Part shown: positions 8,985 to 17,847 of the stretch, in pieces
How positions within the stretch are numbered: position 1 is the first letter of the stretch
Layout of the letters: each line of letters starts with the position of its first letter
Source of the DNA: Streptomyces camelliae
GTDB taxonomy: Bacteria; Actinomycetota; Actinomycetes; Streptomycetales; Streptomycetaceae
Length of the DNA: 64,000 bases
Assembly: GCF_027625935.1 (NCBI RefSeq)
Contig: NZ_CP115301.1
Coordinates: 124,001 to 188,000 of the forward strand
Reading direction: 5' to 3'
Notes under the pieces: model-generated
What the model was told of the DNA's origin: nothing
Seen by the model: the letters and a program-made list of their open reading frames with translations, nothing else
Database searches by the model: none
Translations under genes and position numbers: made by a program

Positions 8985-9157
8985 GCGAGCTGCAGCATCA
9001 TGCCCTCGGACGGTCCCGCGGCGGTCTGACCACGGAGTCTCACCTCGCGGCCGACGGGCACTGCCGCCCGCCGGCCTTCCGCCCCGGAGCCGTCCGGGTG
9101 AGTGACGCGGGCATCGGCATCCGGGCTGCGTGGCGATCCGCAAGAGATACCCCCTGA
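8985..9157 (+). pseudogene. IS5-family transposase remnant
   Basis: The frame from about 8985 reads HHALGRSRGGLTTESHLAADGHCRPP, shown here only as its key parts: GRSRGGLT and HLAAD. This matches the start of the second half of the intact IS5-type transposase at 56.1-57.1 kb (GRSRGGLTSKIHLAAD). The similarity then fades, and there is no upstream half or DDE set, so it is a dead fragment. The surrounding 8804-9278 interval otherwise shows no gene. It marks the right edge of the first biosynthetic operon. Confidence 0.6.
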
Positions 9158-9278
9158 CGCCTGCTTCCCGGACGGGACGGGCTCCACGAGCCAGGCGCGC
9201 TCGCCCGGCCGGTGCGCGACCAGGTGGCCCTGGGACGACGGATCCGAGACCCGCCTGAGCAGGCCGGCACCGGTCCCC

Positions 9279-9737
9279 TCAGTGGTCGGGCCGTGATTCG
9301 AGACAGATGAGTGTCTGCTGCCCGGTGGCGACGAGTGTCTTGTGTCCCTCGCTCACGCTGAAGACGTGCAGCTGGCACACCGTCAGCGTCCGGCCGGACT
9401 TCAGCACGGTACCCACCGCCTCGATGTGGTCGCCCACGGCGGGGGCCAGGAGGTTGATCTTGTATTCCACGGTGAGCACCGAGGAGTCCTCGGGGAAGAG
9501 CGTGAAGGCCGCGTAACCGCCGGCACTGTCGGCGATGGCGCTGGTGGCGCCGGCGTGAATGTACCCGTGCTGCTGGGCGACCTCCGTCCGCCTGGGCAGC
9601 GTGATATGCACTCGGCCGGGAGCGATGTGCGTGATGCGGGCGCCCAGATGGCGCATGAGCCCCTGCCGATCGAAGCTCCCCTGGATGCGGGCCTGCACTT
9701 CGGGGCTGACCCGGTCCTGCAGCGTCTGCTCTTCCAC
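9279..9737 (-). CDS. PaaI-family hotdog thioesterase
   Basis: This is a 152-residue protein with the PaaI pattern. HGYIHAGATSAIADSAGGYA carries the hotdog helix and its polar residues, and SSVLTVEYKINLLAPAVGD is the central strand pair. Members hydrolyse aromatic or aliphatic acyl-CoA thioesters. Two hotdog proteins now flank the carrier-protein operon, on opposite strands. The minus-strand start is an ATG with a GAGGAG site just upstream. It could serve the operon or be an independent housekeeping thioesterase. Confidence 0.85.
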   Translation of the reverse strand: MEEQTLQDRVSPEVQARIQGSFDRQGLMRHLGARITHIAPGRVHITLPRRTEVAQQHGYIHAGATSAIADSAGGYAAFTLFPEDSSVLTVEYKINLLAPAVGDHIEAVGTVLKSGRTLTVCQLHVFSVSEGHKTLVATGQQTLICLESRPDH

Positions 9738-9926
9738 GACTCTCCTCGCTCTGCCGTTACCGAGGGTTGGGACCTTGCGGCCCGAGGGTAATTCCGATGT
9801 TCCCTTCGCTGCCAGCGATCTGCGAGGCAGCCATCACCTGCACCATCAGGCCACTCCCGCCGCTCGACCCGCCTCCCGCTCGACCAGGACGCCCTGCCCG
9901 CCGTTCCGCCAACGTGTGCGGAGGCG

Positions 9927-10349
9927 TCAGGTGAGGACAACTGCCCGAGCGGTTCGTTGCCGTGGTCCATCAGGACGTACCGGTGAACGCCCGGACCTGG
10001 AACTCATCTTCTCGATCGCGATGCCGCCCTGCGGGTCGGTGTCCACCAGGTAGGCGTCCTGTTCGTCGTAGCCGTACATGGCCACGACGGTTTCCGCGGC
10101 CAGCAGCTCAAGCCCGAGTACGGCGACGAGGTTCCTGGTGAGCTCGAACGGCTTGACCCGGCCTCCCAGGAAGGGAAAACCCATGCCCTTGCTGTCCCAG
10201 TGGATGAAGGACAGCCCGGAGCCGAGCCCGAACAGCATGGGCTCAGACACGTCGAGTCCCTCATGCCGCAGCAGCACGCCCAGCGCCGTGGTCTCGCAGT
10301 GCTGCATACCGCGGGCATCGATGCCTTTCACCATGGTCATGCCGCTCAT
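9927..10349 (-). pseudogene. Truncated BtrH-like acyltransferase
   Basis: The first 90 or so residues (GMQHCETTALGVLLRHEGL, EPMLFGLGSGLSFIHW, FPFLGGRVKPFELTRNL) match the N-terminal domain of the butirosin biosynthesis protein H family. Directly after, VVAMYGYDEQDAYLVDTD is the segment that in full-length members lies some tens of residues later, so an internal in-frame deletion is likely. The last 25 residues look unrelated. Family members run to about 300 residues; this has 140. The start ATG and its GGGAGAAGA site are intact. BtrH moves acyl groups from a carrier protein to an amine, an activity that would have suited the operon at 0-8.8 kb. Confidence 0.6.
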
Positions 10350-10518
10350 TCTTCTCCCTCACCTGACGACGACGCCCCGGACGGGCCCCAGGCTCCCGTG
10401 CGCCGTATGCCGCGCGGGCGAGGGACCGTACGCGAAGAGCCCTACGTGACGCTCCAGGCGTCCGCAACCGGCCCGGCAGGCTCCCTCGTCAGGGAACGGC
10501 GGATCAGTCGAACATGGT

Positions 10519-10947
10519 TCAAGCCGGCTGGCGAGGGACCGCCGCTGAGGCCGTCGCCTGCTGCCGATCGAGCTTCTCCAGGACGCGGTCGCGGAGCAGC
10601 TCGTACTCCTCACGGAGCCTGCGCCATTCGGTCACCGGCGGGCGGGAAATCACGATGCCTCCGGTGACGATCTCCTCGGGTCCGAACTGCTCGCGGGTGA
10701 GGTCGATCTCGATGCCCATGCCCAGGCGGTTCCACCAGTGGTAGTCCACACGCTCTCCGGCGACGTGGACCTCTCCGCGAATCAACTCGCCTCCCAGCAG
10801 GTCATTGAGCACCATGGCGGTCACCCCGCACTGATCCCGGGCCGGATTGTCCTCGGTCCAGCGCGATCGGTATTCAGGCGTGCACGTCTCGGCACTCCAA
10901 CTGCTGCGAACGGCTCGTTCGATGTCGGTGAGAAGCAACGGTGTCAT
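10519..10947 (-). CDS. YunG-like small protein
   Basis: This 142-residue protein begins MTPLLLTDIERAVRSSWSAE and contains NPARDQCGVTAMVLNDLLGG and VDYHWWNRLGMGIEIDLTREQF, the pattern of the YunG family of small proteins of unknown role. The ATG at 10947 starts exactly where the family homology begins; the frame stays open upstream to 11163 but that part does not resemble coding sequence. The family shows a cysteine and histidine that could form a catalytic pair. No link to the neighbouring pathways is visible. Confidence 0.7.
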   Translation of the reverse strand: MTPLLLTDIERAVRSSWSAETCTPEYRSRWTEDNPARDQCGVTAMVLNDLLGGELIRGEVHVAGERVDYHWWNRLGMGIEIDLTREQFGPEEIVTGGIVISRPPVTEWRRLREEYELLRDRVLEKLDRQQATASAAVPRQPA

Positions 10948-11196
10948 GCCGGTGATCCTGCCTGCAGGCACTGACAACGGCCGGACTGGCAGACACGGCG
11001 ACTGCAGGGCCGAGGCGCTCTCAGCCTGGCACGATCCGCGGATCTGACAACGAGTCATCGGTTCTCCCACCTGCGGATTCGGGTGAAGACTTCGCACGGG
11101 GGCGGCTCTGCGTGGCTGATTGACTTCCCCTGGGTGGGCTCGGAGGCTGAGTCGATCTGACATTACGTCAGCTAACGTGAGTGACGGAGGATTGCT

Positions 11197-12747
11197 GTGG
11201 GACAGAGGTCAGCCCCGCGACGCAACAGACTCCTGCCGGCCCTGCTCGGCACCCTGGCGTTGACGGCGGGCGGGGTCGCCCCCGCGGCGGCCGCACACGA
11301 CCGGGAAGATCCGCAGGTGCTGCTCGTCTGCAACGCCAGCACCGTCAGCTGCCCGAGCAGCTCGACGCACCAGTACGGAACCATCCAGGCCGCCGTCGAC
11401 GCCGCACGCACAGGCGACTGGGTGCTCGTCTGGCCCGGCGTCTACCACGAGAAGGCCACCAAGGAGGCGGGCGTGCTGATCACCACGCCCGGCATCCACA
11501 TCCGCGGGCTGGACCGCAACCGGGTGGTCGTCGACGGCAGCAACGGCAGCGCGGCGCAGCCGTGCCCGGCCGACTCGACGCTGAAGGACACCACAGGCCG
11601 CAGCGGCATCGAAGTCTCCAAGGCCGACGACGTCTCCATCGAGAACCTCACCGTCTGCAACTACCTCTCCGGCACCGACGGCAGCGGCGGCAACCAGATC
11701 TGGTGGAACGGCGGCGACGGCAGCGGGCAGATCGGTCTGCACGGCTACCACGGCGCCTATCTGACCGCGACCTCCGGCTACGGCTCGGCCGACCCGAGCG
11801 CGTCGATGGCGCAGTACGGGATCTTCGCGTCCAACGCGACGGGCCCGGCGGAGATCGCGCACACCTATGCGTCCAACATGGGCGACTCCGACTACTACGT
11901 GGGCGCCTGCCGCAACATCTGCGGGGTGACGCTGACCGACGCGCACGGCCAGAACTCGGCCATCGGCTTCTCCGGCACCAACTCGGGCGGCTACACCATC
12001 AGCGACTCCGAGTTCGACAACAACCGCACCGGCATCGTCGTCAACTCGCTCAACAACGACGACGCGCCCCCACCTCAGGACGGCAGCTGCGTGGGCGCAC
12101 CACAGCGCTCGTGCACCTTCATCGAGCACAACTTCATCCACGAGAACAACAACCCGAACGTCCCGGTGTCCGGGCTGGCCGGCGCCATCGGCGCCGGCAT
12201 CGAGATCTCGGGCGGTCACGGCGACACGATCCGCGGCAACCGGATCGAGCGGCAGGGCAGCTGGGGCGTCGTGCTGCACGACTTCCCCGACAGCGAGACC
12301 CCGCCGCCGCTGAGCCACTGCCAGGGCGGGGTGCAGCTGACCGGCGTCTGCGTGTTCCTCTCCTACGGGAACGTGGTGGCGGCCAACCAGTTCAGCGGCA
12401 ACGGCTCCTTCGGCAACCCGACCAACGGGGACCTTGCCAACGAGTCGACGACGGCCCCGCACAACTGCTTCTTCGGGAACCGGGGGACCGGCGGTGGCGC
12501 GCCGACCAGCGACCCGGCGTCGATCCAGAGCCGTGCGGTGGACGGCCCGCCGTGCGGCCAGGGCGCGGGGGTCGGCGACGACCAGCTGCTCGCCGGCGAG
12601 CTGGTGTGCGCGGCGGGCTTCGGCCCCTGCCCGGTCCCGGACGCGGCCTATCCGCAGCGGACCCGCCTCGAACTGGCGTCGTCTGCCCCGCAGGTCAGCA
12701 TGCGGCGTCCGTGCGCGGGTCTGCCGAAGAACGCGTTCTGCGGGTAG
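11197..12747 (+). CDS. Secreted right-handed parallel beta-helix protein
   Basis: This is a 516-residue protein with a Sec signal peptide (RRNRLLPALLGTLALTAGG, cleavage after about AAAA). It continues with beta-helix turns: YGTIQAAVDAARTGDWVLVW, GIHIRGLDRNRVVVDGSNGS, and repeated N-rich coils such as DNNRTGIVVNSLNNDD. This architecture is typical of pectate-lyase-like and NosD/DUF1565-like extracellular proteins. No catalytic set can be assigned. The GTG start follows GGAGG. It is followed by a strong hairpin terminator and appears to be its own transcription unit, not part of the adjacent clusters. Confidence 0.88.
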   Translation: MGQRSAPRRNRLLPALLGTLALTAGGVAPAAAAHDREDPQVLLVCNASTVSCPSSSTHQYGTIQAAVDAARTGDWVLVWPGVYHEKATKEAGVLITTPGIHIRGLDRNRVVVDGSNGSAAQPCPADSTLKDTTGRSGIEVSKADDVSIENLTVCNYLSGTDGSGGNQIWWNGGDGSGQIGLHGYHGAYLTATSGYGSADPSASMAQYGIFASNATGPAEIAHTYASNMGDSDYYVGACRNICGVTLTDAHGQNSAIGFSGTNSGGYTISDSEFDNNRTGIVVNSLNNDDAPPPQDGSCVGAPQRSCTFIEHNFIHENNNPNVPVSGLAGAIGAGIEISGGHGDTIRGNRIERQGSWGVVLHDFPDSETPPPLSHCQGGVQLTGVCVFLSYGNVVAANQFSGNGSFGNPTNGDLANESTTAPHNCFFGNRGTGGGAPTSDPASIQSRAVDGPPCGQGAGVGDDQLLAGELVCAAGFGPCPVPDAAYPQRTRLELASSAPQVSMRRPCAGLPKNAFCG

Positions 12748-12753
12748 CCGTTT

Positions 12754-12797
12754 CCGGTGCCCGGCTCAGCGGCCCGAGCTGCTGAGCCGGACACCGG
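12754..12797 (+). terminator. Hairpin after the beta-helix gene
   Basis: The inner arms CCGGCTCAG (12761-12769) and CTGAGCCGG (12782-12790) pair perfectly. The outer arms CCGGTG (12754-12759) and CACCGG (12792-12797) extend the stem. It starts 7 bases past the stop codon. There is no T-run, as is usual for Streptomyces. Confidence 0.65.
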
Positions 12798-12911
12798 GGA
12801 CACCGATGAGCACGAAGCCGACGGAGATCGGCTTGAGCGCGGAGGCGAGGTTGCCACGCCAGACTCCTCCCAAAGACGGCGATGCCCGCCCCGCCCAAGC
12901 TCGACCAGTGC

Positions 12912-13688
12912 TCAACCCCGGCTCGCCACCCACTCCTCGAAGCTGGGCCCCGCCAGCTTCGCATGCGGGCTGGGCAGCAGGCCGCCGCCCGCGTAGGTCT
13001 CCGCGTCAGGGTCGTTCGCGTCCGGGGTGTCGACGGCGATGACCCGGATGCCGCGGCGGGCGCCGAGGAGGGCGGCTGCCTCGGCCAGGGTTTCCTTGCG
13101 GGGGCCGGCGATTTCCGGGATCGGGGTTTCGGGGGTGGGGTGTGCGGGGGCGTCGGGGGAGAGGGCCAGGTCGGCCAGGGCCTCGGCCACCGTGCGGGCG
13201 GACACGGGCTGGCTGGGCCAGGCCGGGATGTGGGCCACGCCGTCCTGTTGCCGGTCCAGGTGCTCGGCGACGTACTCGTGGAACTGCGCGGCGCGCAGGA
13301 TGCGGGCCGGTAGCGGACCGGCCAGGCTGAGCTGCTCGTGCACCTGCTTGGCGGCCAGGAAGCCGGCGGCGAACCGGTCGGCGCCGATGACGGAGGCGAC
13401 GACGATGTGGCTGACGCCCGCTTTCCGGCCGGCCTCGTGCAGGGCACGGGTGGATGCGTGGAAGAACTCTGCTGCGGCCTGCTGGTCGGAGGCGGGCCAG
13501 GACGCGGCGTCGATGATGACGTCGACCCCGGTGAGTGCCTCGGCAAGGCCCTGACCGGTGACGATGTCCACTCCGCAGGCCCGTGACATCGGCACGGTTT
13601 CGTAGCCCCGTTCCGTGAGGACGTCGACGATGTGGCGTCCCAGCCGTCCGGTTGCTCCCGCCACTGCGAACGTGATGGTCCTACTCAT
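12912..13688 (-). CDS. NmrA/SDR-like NAD(P)-binding oxidoreductase (ECF41 partner)
   Basis: This is a 258-residue atypical short-chain dehydrogenase. The Rossmann motif AVAGATGRLGRHIVDVL is at the N-terminus, followed by VDVIIDAASWPASDQQAAAE and HIVVASVIGADRFAAGF. The chosen ATG at 13688 has AGGAGG 9 bases upstream. It is divergently oriented from an ECF41 sigma gene. Oxidoreductase/epimerase (COE) genes next to ECF41 sigma genes are the known arrangement, and the sigma factor normally drives the COE gene. The intergenic region carries fitting promoters for both genes. The natural substrate of these proteins is unknown. Confidence 0.85.
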   Translation of the reverse strand: MSRTITFAVAGATGRLGRHIVDVLTERGYETVPMSRACGVDIVTGQGLAEALTGVDVIIDAASWPASDQQAAAEFFHASTRALHEAGRKAGVSHIVVASVIGADRFAAGFLAAKQVHEQLSLAGPLPARILRAAQFHEYVAEHLDRQQDGVAHIPAWPSQPVSARTVAEALADLALSPDAPAHPTPETPIPEIAGPRKETLAEAAALLGARRGIRVIAVDTPDANDPDAETYAGGGLLPSPHAKLAGPSFEEWVASRG

Positions 13689-13733
13689 GATCCAGTCCCT
13701 CCTGTGCACCCGGAATGCGTTGCCGAGTACTAC

Positions 13734-13760
13734 GACGACGTGGGGCCGCGGACTGTGAGG
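13734..13760 (-). promoter_or_regulatory. ECF41-type promoter of the NmrA-like gene
   Basis: Read on the minus strand this is CCTCACA (13760-13754), a 16-base spacer, then CGTC (13737-13734), 46 bases before the start codon. The reported ECF41 consensus is TGTCACA-N16-CGTC, so the -10 and spacing match exactly and the -35 matches at five of seven positions. Confidence 0.65.
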
Positions 13761-13774
13761 TGATGTCCGCGCCG

Positions 13775-13807
13775 CCTGACAGTTCGCGGTGCTGTCCCGT
13801 CGGACAG
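13775..13807 (+). promoter_or_regulatory. ECF41-type promoter of the sigma gene with overlapping palindrome
   Basis: CCTGACA (13775-13781), a 16-base spacer, then CGTC (13798-13801), 42 bases before the sigma start. The -10 lies in the middle of a perfect inverted repeat, CTGTCC-CGTC-GGACAG (13792-13807). Nearly the same palindrome overlaps the promoter of the sigma gene at 45.7 kb. Confidence 0.6.
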
Positions 13808-13843
13808 GTGACGGCAGATGCGATGTGAGGAGATGTCGACACC

Positions 13844-14773
13844 ATGAGCACCCGATCCCCGCAGCGAGACGAACGACTGGATCCGAGCCTGGGCGCGGTC
13901 ATGCGTGAGCGGCGTGCGCTGATCAATCTGGCGTACCGGCTGCTGGGTTCGCTGGCCGATGCCGAGGATGTCGTGCAGGAGACGTGCGCCCGCTGGTATG
14001 CCATGACGCCGGTTCAGCAGGAGGCCATCGAGTCGCCCGGGGCCTGGCTCGCCAAGGTCGCCGGACGTATCTGCCTGGACCTGCTCGGCTCGGCACGGGC
14101 CAGGCGGGAGACGTATGTGGGCCAGTGGCTGCCCGAGCCCGTTCCCGACCGTACCCGGTGGGTCAGCTCCCGCACCGGCAGCTCCGCCGTGGATCCGGCC
14201 GACCGGGTCACCCTCGACGAGTCCGTCACCATGGCCTTCCTCGTCGTACTGGAATCGCTCACCCCGGCCGAACGCGTCGCCTTCGTCCTGCACGACGTCT
14301 TCCGCTACCCCTTCGACGACATCGCCGACATCGTCGGCCGCACCCCGGCCGCCTGCCGCCAGCTCGCCTCCTGCGCCCGTCGTCGTATCCGCGACGCACA
14401 GACCCCCAGCGCCTCCAGCGCCCAACGCGCCGAGGTGGTCAGTGACTTCCGGCAGGCGTGGGAGGCCCAGGACATCAAGGCCCTGATCGGGCTGCTCGAC
14501 CCCGACGTCCTGGCCGTCGCCGACGGCGGCGGTATCGTCAACGCCACCCTCGAACCCGTCCACGGCAGCGAACAGGTCGCCCGCACCTTCGTCGACCTCG
14601 CCGGCCTGCCAGGCGTCTCGATCCTGGAGTGCGCTGTCAACGGCCAGCCCGGACTCGTCGTACAGCGCGACGGCATCGCCTTGTCCGTGCTCGCCTTCGC
14701 CGTGACCGACGGCCGTATCCAGCGGATCTGGGCCGTCCGCAATCCTCACAAACTCCGGCCGTGGAGCGCATGA
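13844..14773 (+). CDS. ECF41-family sigma factor with SnoaL-like extension
   Basis: This is a 309-residue RNA polymerase sigma factor. Region 2 is ALINLAYRLLGSLADAEDVV and region 4 is LTPAERVAFVLHDVFRYPFD followed by EIADIVGRTPAACRQLASCA-type helix-turn-helix residues. A WLPEP segment sits between the two regions, and a C-terminal SnoaL-like domain ends in VRNPHKL, the hallmark of ECF41 factors whose tail modulates activity without an anti-sigma factor. It is divergent from its NmrA-like partner, with ECF41-type promoters for both. It is probably autoregulated. Confidence 0.92.
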   Translation: MSTRSPQRDERLDPSLGAVMRERRALINLAYRLLGSLADAEDVVQETCARWYAMTPVQQEAIESPGAWLAKVAGRICLDLLGSARARRETYVGQWLPEPVPDRTRWVSSRTGSSAVDPADRVTLDESVTMAFLVVLESLTPAERVAFVLHDVFRYPFDDIADIVGRTPAACRQLASCARRRIRDAQTPSASSAQRAEVVSDFRQAWEAQDIKALIGLLDPDVLAVADGGGIVNATLEPVHGSEQVARTFVDLAGLPGVSILECAVNGQPGLVVQRDGIALSVLAFAVTDGRIQRIWAVRNPHKLRPWSA

Positions 14774-14780
14774 CCGGAGG

Positions 14781-14973
14781 CTTCGGTCGCTTCGGTCGCT
14801 GTTGTGGTGCGTGCGCGCCGTATGAGCTGCGGCGTCGTTCCACTCCGCAGGCAGCTACCGGCGGTTCCGCGCCGGGTCCATCGTGTTTCGAGCCCGGCTC
14901 GTTCGGGGCTGGGCATCGTGACGGGGACACGGGTGGACTCGCCCGCGAAACGGAGCGACCCAAGCGACCGAAG
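14781..14973. repeat. 20-bp inverted repeat flanking 153 bp
   Basis: CTTCGGTCGCTTCGGTCGCT at 14781-14800 is matched in reverse complement at 14954-14973 with a single mismatch. The right copy directly abuts the AAGGAG ribosome site of the adenosine kinase gene. The 153 bases between contain no convincing gene. It could be a small mobile-element relic (MITE-like) or a long-range leader structure that hides the ribosome site. Confidence 0.6.
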
Positions 14974-14981
14974 GAGACCTC

Positions 14982-16004
14982 GTGCGCATTGCGGTGACCG
15001 GATCCATTGCCACCGACCATCTGATGGTCTTCCCCGGGCGGTTCACCGAGCAGTTGCTGCCCGACCAGCTCGCCCATCTCTCGCTCTCCTTCCTCGTCGA
15101 CCGGCTGGAGGTGCGCAGGGGCGGGGTCGCGGCGAACATCGCCTACGGGCTCGGCGGCTTCGGACTGTCTCCCTTGCTGGTCGGAGCAGTCGGCTCCGAC
15201 TTCGCCGAGTACGAGGTGTGGCTGAAGGACCACGGTGTCGACACCGCGGGCGTACGGGTCTCCGGCGAGCGGCAGACGGCACGCTTCCTGTGCATCACCG
15301 ACGATGAGGCCAACCAGATCGCCGCGTTCTACGCGGGCGCGATGGCGGAGGCCTGCGACATCGACCTGGGCGCACTGCTCACCGCAACCGGAACCGCAAC
15401 CGCAGCCGGATCCGAGCGTCCCGGGCTCGTCCTGGTCTCGCCCGACGATCCAGCGGCGATGCTGCGCCACACCGCCGCCTGCCGGGCCCTCGGCATCCCC
15501 TTCGCCGCCGATCCCTCGCAGCAGCTGGCCCGCCTGGACGGTGACCAGGTCCGCGACCTGGCGGACGGCGCCGCCTGGCTGTTCACCAACGAGTACGAGG
15601 CCGCCCTGCTCAAGGAGCGCACGGGCTGGAGCGACGGTGACGTCCTCGCCGCGGTCGGCGTCTGGGTCACCACCCTGGGCGCACAGGGTGTGCGCATCGA
15701 ACGCGCCGGATCGGCCCCCCTCGTCGTCCCCGCGGTCCACGACGCCGAGACGCTCGACCCGACCGGGGTCGGCGACGCGTTCCGCGCCGGGTTCCTGGCC
15801 GCCGTCAGCCTTGGGGTGCCGCTCGAACCCGCGGCCCGCCTGGGCTGTGCGCTGGCCTCCGTGGCCCTCGGCGCGGTGGGGTCGCAGTGCCACGAGGTCG
15901 ACCGGGGCGAGCTGTCCGCCGTCGTCGAGCGTGCCTACGGCCCCGGCGCGGCCGAACCCCTCGCCCTCGTCCTGGGCGCGACCAGCACCGGAGGCCGGCC
16001 GTGA
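14982..16004 (+). CDS. Adenosine kinase, PfkB family
   Basis: This is a 340-residue PfkB/ribokinase-family sugar kinase that closely resembles, from memory, the mycobacterial adenosine kinase. It begins [20 protein letters not shown] with [17 protein letters not shown], and the catalytic signature is [14 protein letters not shown] near residue 255. It phosphorylates adenosine to AMP. In a methylation-heavy cluster this removes adenosine released from S-adenosylhomocysteine. The GTG start has AAGGAG at proper spacing. Its stop overlaps the metF start by four bases, so both are one operon. SAH hydrolase and methionine synthase are not in the window. Confidence 0.88.
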   Translation: MRIAVTGSIATDHLMVFPGRFTEQLLPDQLAHLSLSFLVDRLEVRRGGVAANIAYGLGGFGLSPLLVGAVGSDFAEYEVWLKDHGVDTAGVRVSGERQTARFLCITDDEANQIAAFYAGAMAEACDIDLGALLTATGTATAAGSERPGLVLVSPDDPAAMLRHTAACRALGIPFAADPSQQLARLDGDQVRDLADGAAWLFTNEYEAALLKERTGWSDGDVLAAVGVWVTTLGAQGVRIERAGSAPLVVPAVHDAETLDPTGVGDAFRAGFLAAVSLGVPLEPAARLGCALASVALGAVGSQCHEVDRGELSAVVERAYGPGAAEPLALVLGATSTGGRP

Positions 16005-16906
16005 CGACGCTGCGCGAGGTCCTCGACCGTCGGACCCCTTCCATCTCCTTCGAGTTCTTCCCGCCGAAGACGGACGCCGGGATGCGCAACCTGTGGCACG
16101 CGATCCGCCAGGTCGAGCGGCTGGCACCGGACTTCGTGTCGGTCACCTACGGCGCGGGGGGTTCGTCGCGGGACCGTACCGTCGAGGTGACGAAACGGAT
16201 CTCGACCGAGACGACGCTGCGGCCCGTCGCCCATCTCACCGCGGTCGGACACTCGGTGGCAGAACTGCGCCACATCATCGGCCAGTACGCCGACGCCGGG
16301 GTCCGGGACGTCCTGGTCCTGCGCGGGGATCCGCCGGGCGACCCGAACGCACCGTGGGTCGCCCACCCCGACGGCTTCACCTACGCCCACGAACTGGTCT
16401 CTCTGGTAAGGGAGTTGGGCGACTTCAGCATCGGTGTCGCGGCCTTCCCCGAGCGTCATCCGCGGTCCCGTGACTGGGACAGCGACATCCGTCACTTCGT
16501 CGCCAAGTGCCGGGCCGGCGCCGACTACGCCATCACCCAGATGTTCTTCCACGTCGAGGACTATCTGCGGCTGCGCGACCGGGTGGCCGCCGTGGGCTGT
16601 GACATCCCCATCATCCCGGAGATCATGCCGGCCACCGACGCCCGCCAGATCGGCCGTTTCGCCGAACTCAGCGGGGCTGCCTTTCCCGAGGAGCTCGCGC
16701 ACCGCCTGGAGGCCGTGCGGGACGATCCCGCGCAGGGGCATCGCATCGGAGTCGAGTACGCCACCGCCATGGCCGAGCGCCTCCTTGCCGAAGGGGCTCC
16801 CGGACTGCACTACATCACGCTCAACCGGTCGACCGCGGCGCCCGAGATCCACCGGGCCGTACAGGACTCCTGGAGCGCCCGGCGCGCCCTCGCACCGCAC
16901 CGCTGA
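16001..16906 (+). CDS. metF: 5,10-methylenetetrahydrofolate reductase
   Basis: This 301-residue FAD-dependent reductase makes 5-methyl-tetrahydrofolate, the methyl donor for methionine synthesis. Family motifs are [19 protein letters not shown] at the start, [16 protein letters not shown], and VLRGDPPGD, with [19 protein letters not shown] in the C-terminal half. The GTG start overlaps the adenosine kinase stop. With adenosine kinase and the MetK gene at 52.4 kb it forms part of a SAM-recycling set that feeds the two methyltransferases of the naphthoquinone pathway. A strong terminator follows. Confidence 0.95.
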   Translation: MTTLREVLDRRTPSISFEFFPPKTDAGMRNLWHAIRQVERLAPDFVSVTYGAGGSSRDRTVEVTKRISTETTLRPVAHLTAVGHSVAELRHIIGQYADAGVRDVLVLRGDPPGDPNAPWVAHPDGFTYAHELVSLVRELGDFSIGVAAFPERHPRSRDWDSDIRHFVAKCRAGADYAITQMFFHVEDYLRLRDRVAAVGCDIPIIPEIMPATDARQIGRFAELSGAAFPEELAHRLEAVRDDPAQGHRIGVEYATAMAERLLAEGAPGLHYITLNRSTAAPEIHRAVQDSWSARRALAPHR

Positions 16907-16942
16907 CTCCACCGCCCTGCCGGAAACGGGAGGGGCACGTCG

Positions 16943-16971
16943 GGGGCATGACCCGGTCCTGGTCATGCCCC
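16943..16971. terminator. Terminator between metF and the convergent sigma gene
   Basis: A perfect 11-base stem, GGGGCATGACC (16943-16953) and GGTCATGCCCC (16961-16971), with a 7-base loop. It sits between convergent genes and could serve both. Confidence 0.8.
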
Positions 16972-16992
16972 TCGTGGGCCCGGCCGGGCAGC

Positions 16993-17754
16993 TCAGTCCG
17001 CCCGGCCGGCCTCGCGGAGGACGGCGCAGGCCTCGGCCACCGGATCGGCGTGCCCGGCCCCGGCGGGCGGGGCGACCAGGTGCATGCGCTGTACCCGTCC
17101 GTCGCCGGCGTCGAGCGCTATGGCCTGCAGGACCGCGCCGTCCCGGCCCCGGAAGACCGACCCGGGGCGGCCGTTCACCTGGCACTCCTCCAGGGTGACG
17201 CCCACCCGCAGCAGCGGCGGGACGATCGCGGTGAGCAGCCTGGCGATGTTCCAGGCGCCCGTGACGCATGTGGGCCAGGGCAGCGGAGCACGGCCGCCGT
17301 CGCTGACCGCGGCGACAGCGGCGACGATGCGGCGACTCGCCTCCTGCGAGCATCCGAGGGCCGACGCGATCTGCGCGTGGCCGCACCCGAACGCCTCCCG
17401 CAGCACGAAGACGGCGCGTTCGAGCGGGGACAGCCGCTCCAGCACCATCAGGGCCGACAGCGACAGTGACTCCTCCAGGTCCGCCGGACGGTCCGGGTCC
17501 GTCACCACGCGGGTGAGCAGCGGCCCGACCAGCTCGCCCTGTGTGACACGGGCCGAGTGCAGGGCCCGGGCCGCGATCCGGGTGATGTCGGCCGCCAGAT
17601 GCCCTTCGACGGACGCGGGCCCCGTCGGCTGCGCCGTCCAGCGCAGCCGGGCCGTCTGTACCGCGTAGTGAGCCGCACGCGCATCGCCCAGGATCCGGTA
17701 GGCGATCGCGAACAGCAGCGGCCGTAGCCTCGCGAACTCCTCAGCTCTGGTCAC
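16993..17754 (-). CDS. ECF sigma factor with C-terminal SnoaL-like region
   Basis: This 253-residue sigma factor has region 2 in FARLRPLLFAIAYRILGDAR and region 4 in RLSPLERAVFVLREAFGCGH plus CSQEASRRIVAAVAAV. The tail (VNGRPGSVFRGRDGAVLQAI) resembles the SnoaL-like tails of the other two sigma factors here but lacks an NPxKL ending. I prefer the GTG at 17754, which has GAGGAG 5 bases upstream; an ATG at 17790 is possible. It lies just before the polyprenyl synthase and phenazine genes, facing away from them, and could be a cluster regulator. Confidence 0.82.
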   Translation of the reverse strand: MTRAEEFARLRPLLFAIAYRILGDARAAHYAVQTARLRWTAQPTGPASVEGHLAADITRIAARALHSARVTQGELVGPLLTRVVTDPDRPADLEESLSLSALMVLERLSPLERAVFVLREAFGCGHAQIASALGCSQEASRRIVAAVAAVSDGGRAPLPWPTCVTGAWNIARLLTAIVPPLLRVGVTLEECQVNGRPGSVFRGRDGAVLQAIALDAGDGRVQRMHLVAPPAGAGHADPVAEACAVLREAGRAD

Positions 17755-17807
17755 ACCGGCTCCTCGGGGCTGGCTGCGGGCGGCCGTCACCCGGTTCGCT
17801 CACCGAA

Positions 17808-17847
17808 AGGCGTGCCCGCCGACGGGGGATGAGCAGCGGGCACGCCT
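17808..17847. repeat. 12-bp perfect inverted repeat in the sigma/prenyl-synthase gap
   Basis: AGGCGTGCCCGC (17808-17819) and GCGGGCACGCCT (17836-17847) are separated by 16 bases. The 325-base divergent gap (17755-18079) otherwise shows no gene. Because the genes on both sides run away from it, an operator or leader hairpin is more likely than a terminator. Confidence 0.6.

Noticed and set aside
14774..14981. SAH or SAM riboswitch before adenosine kinase
   Set aside because: I could not match the conserved cores of the known classes. Only the 20-bp inverted repeat is reported.
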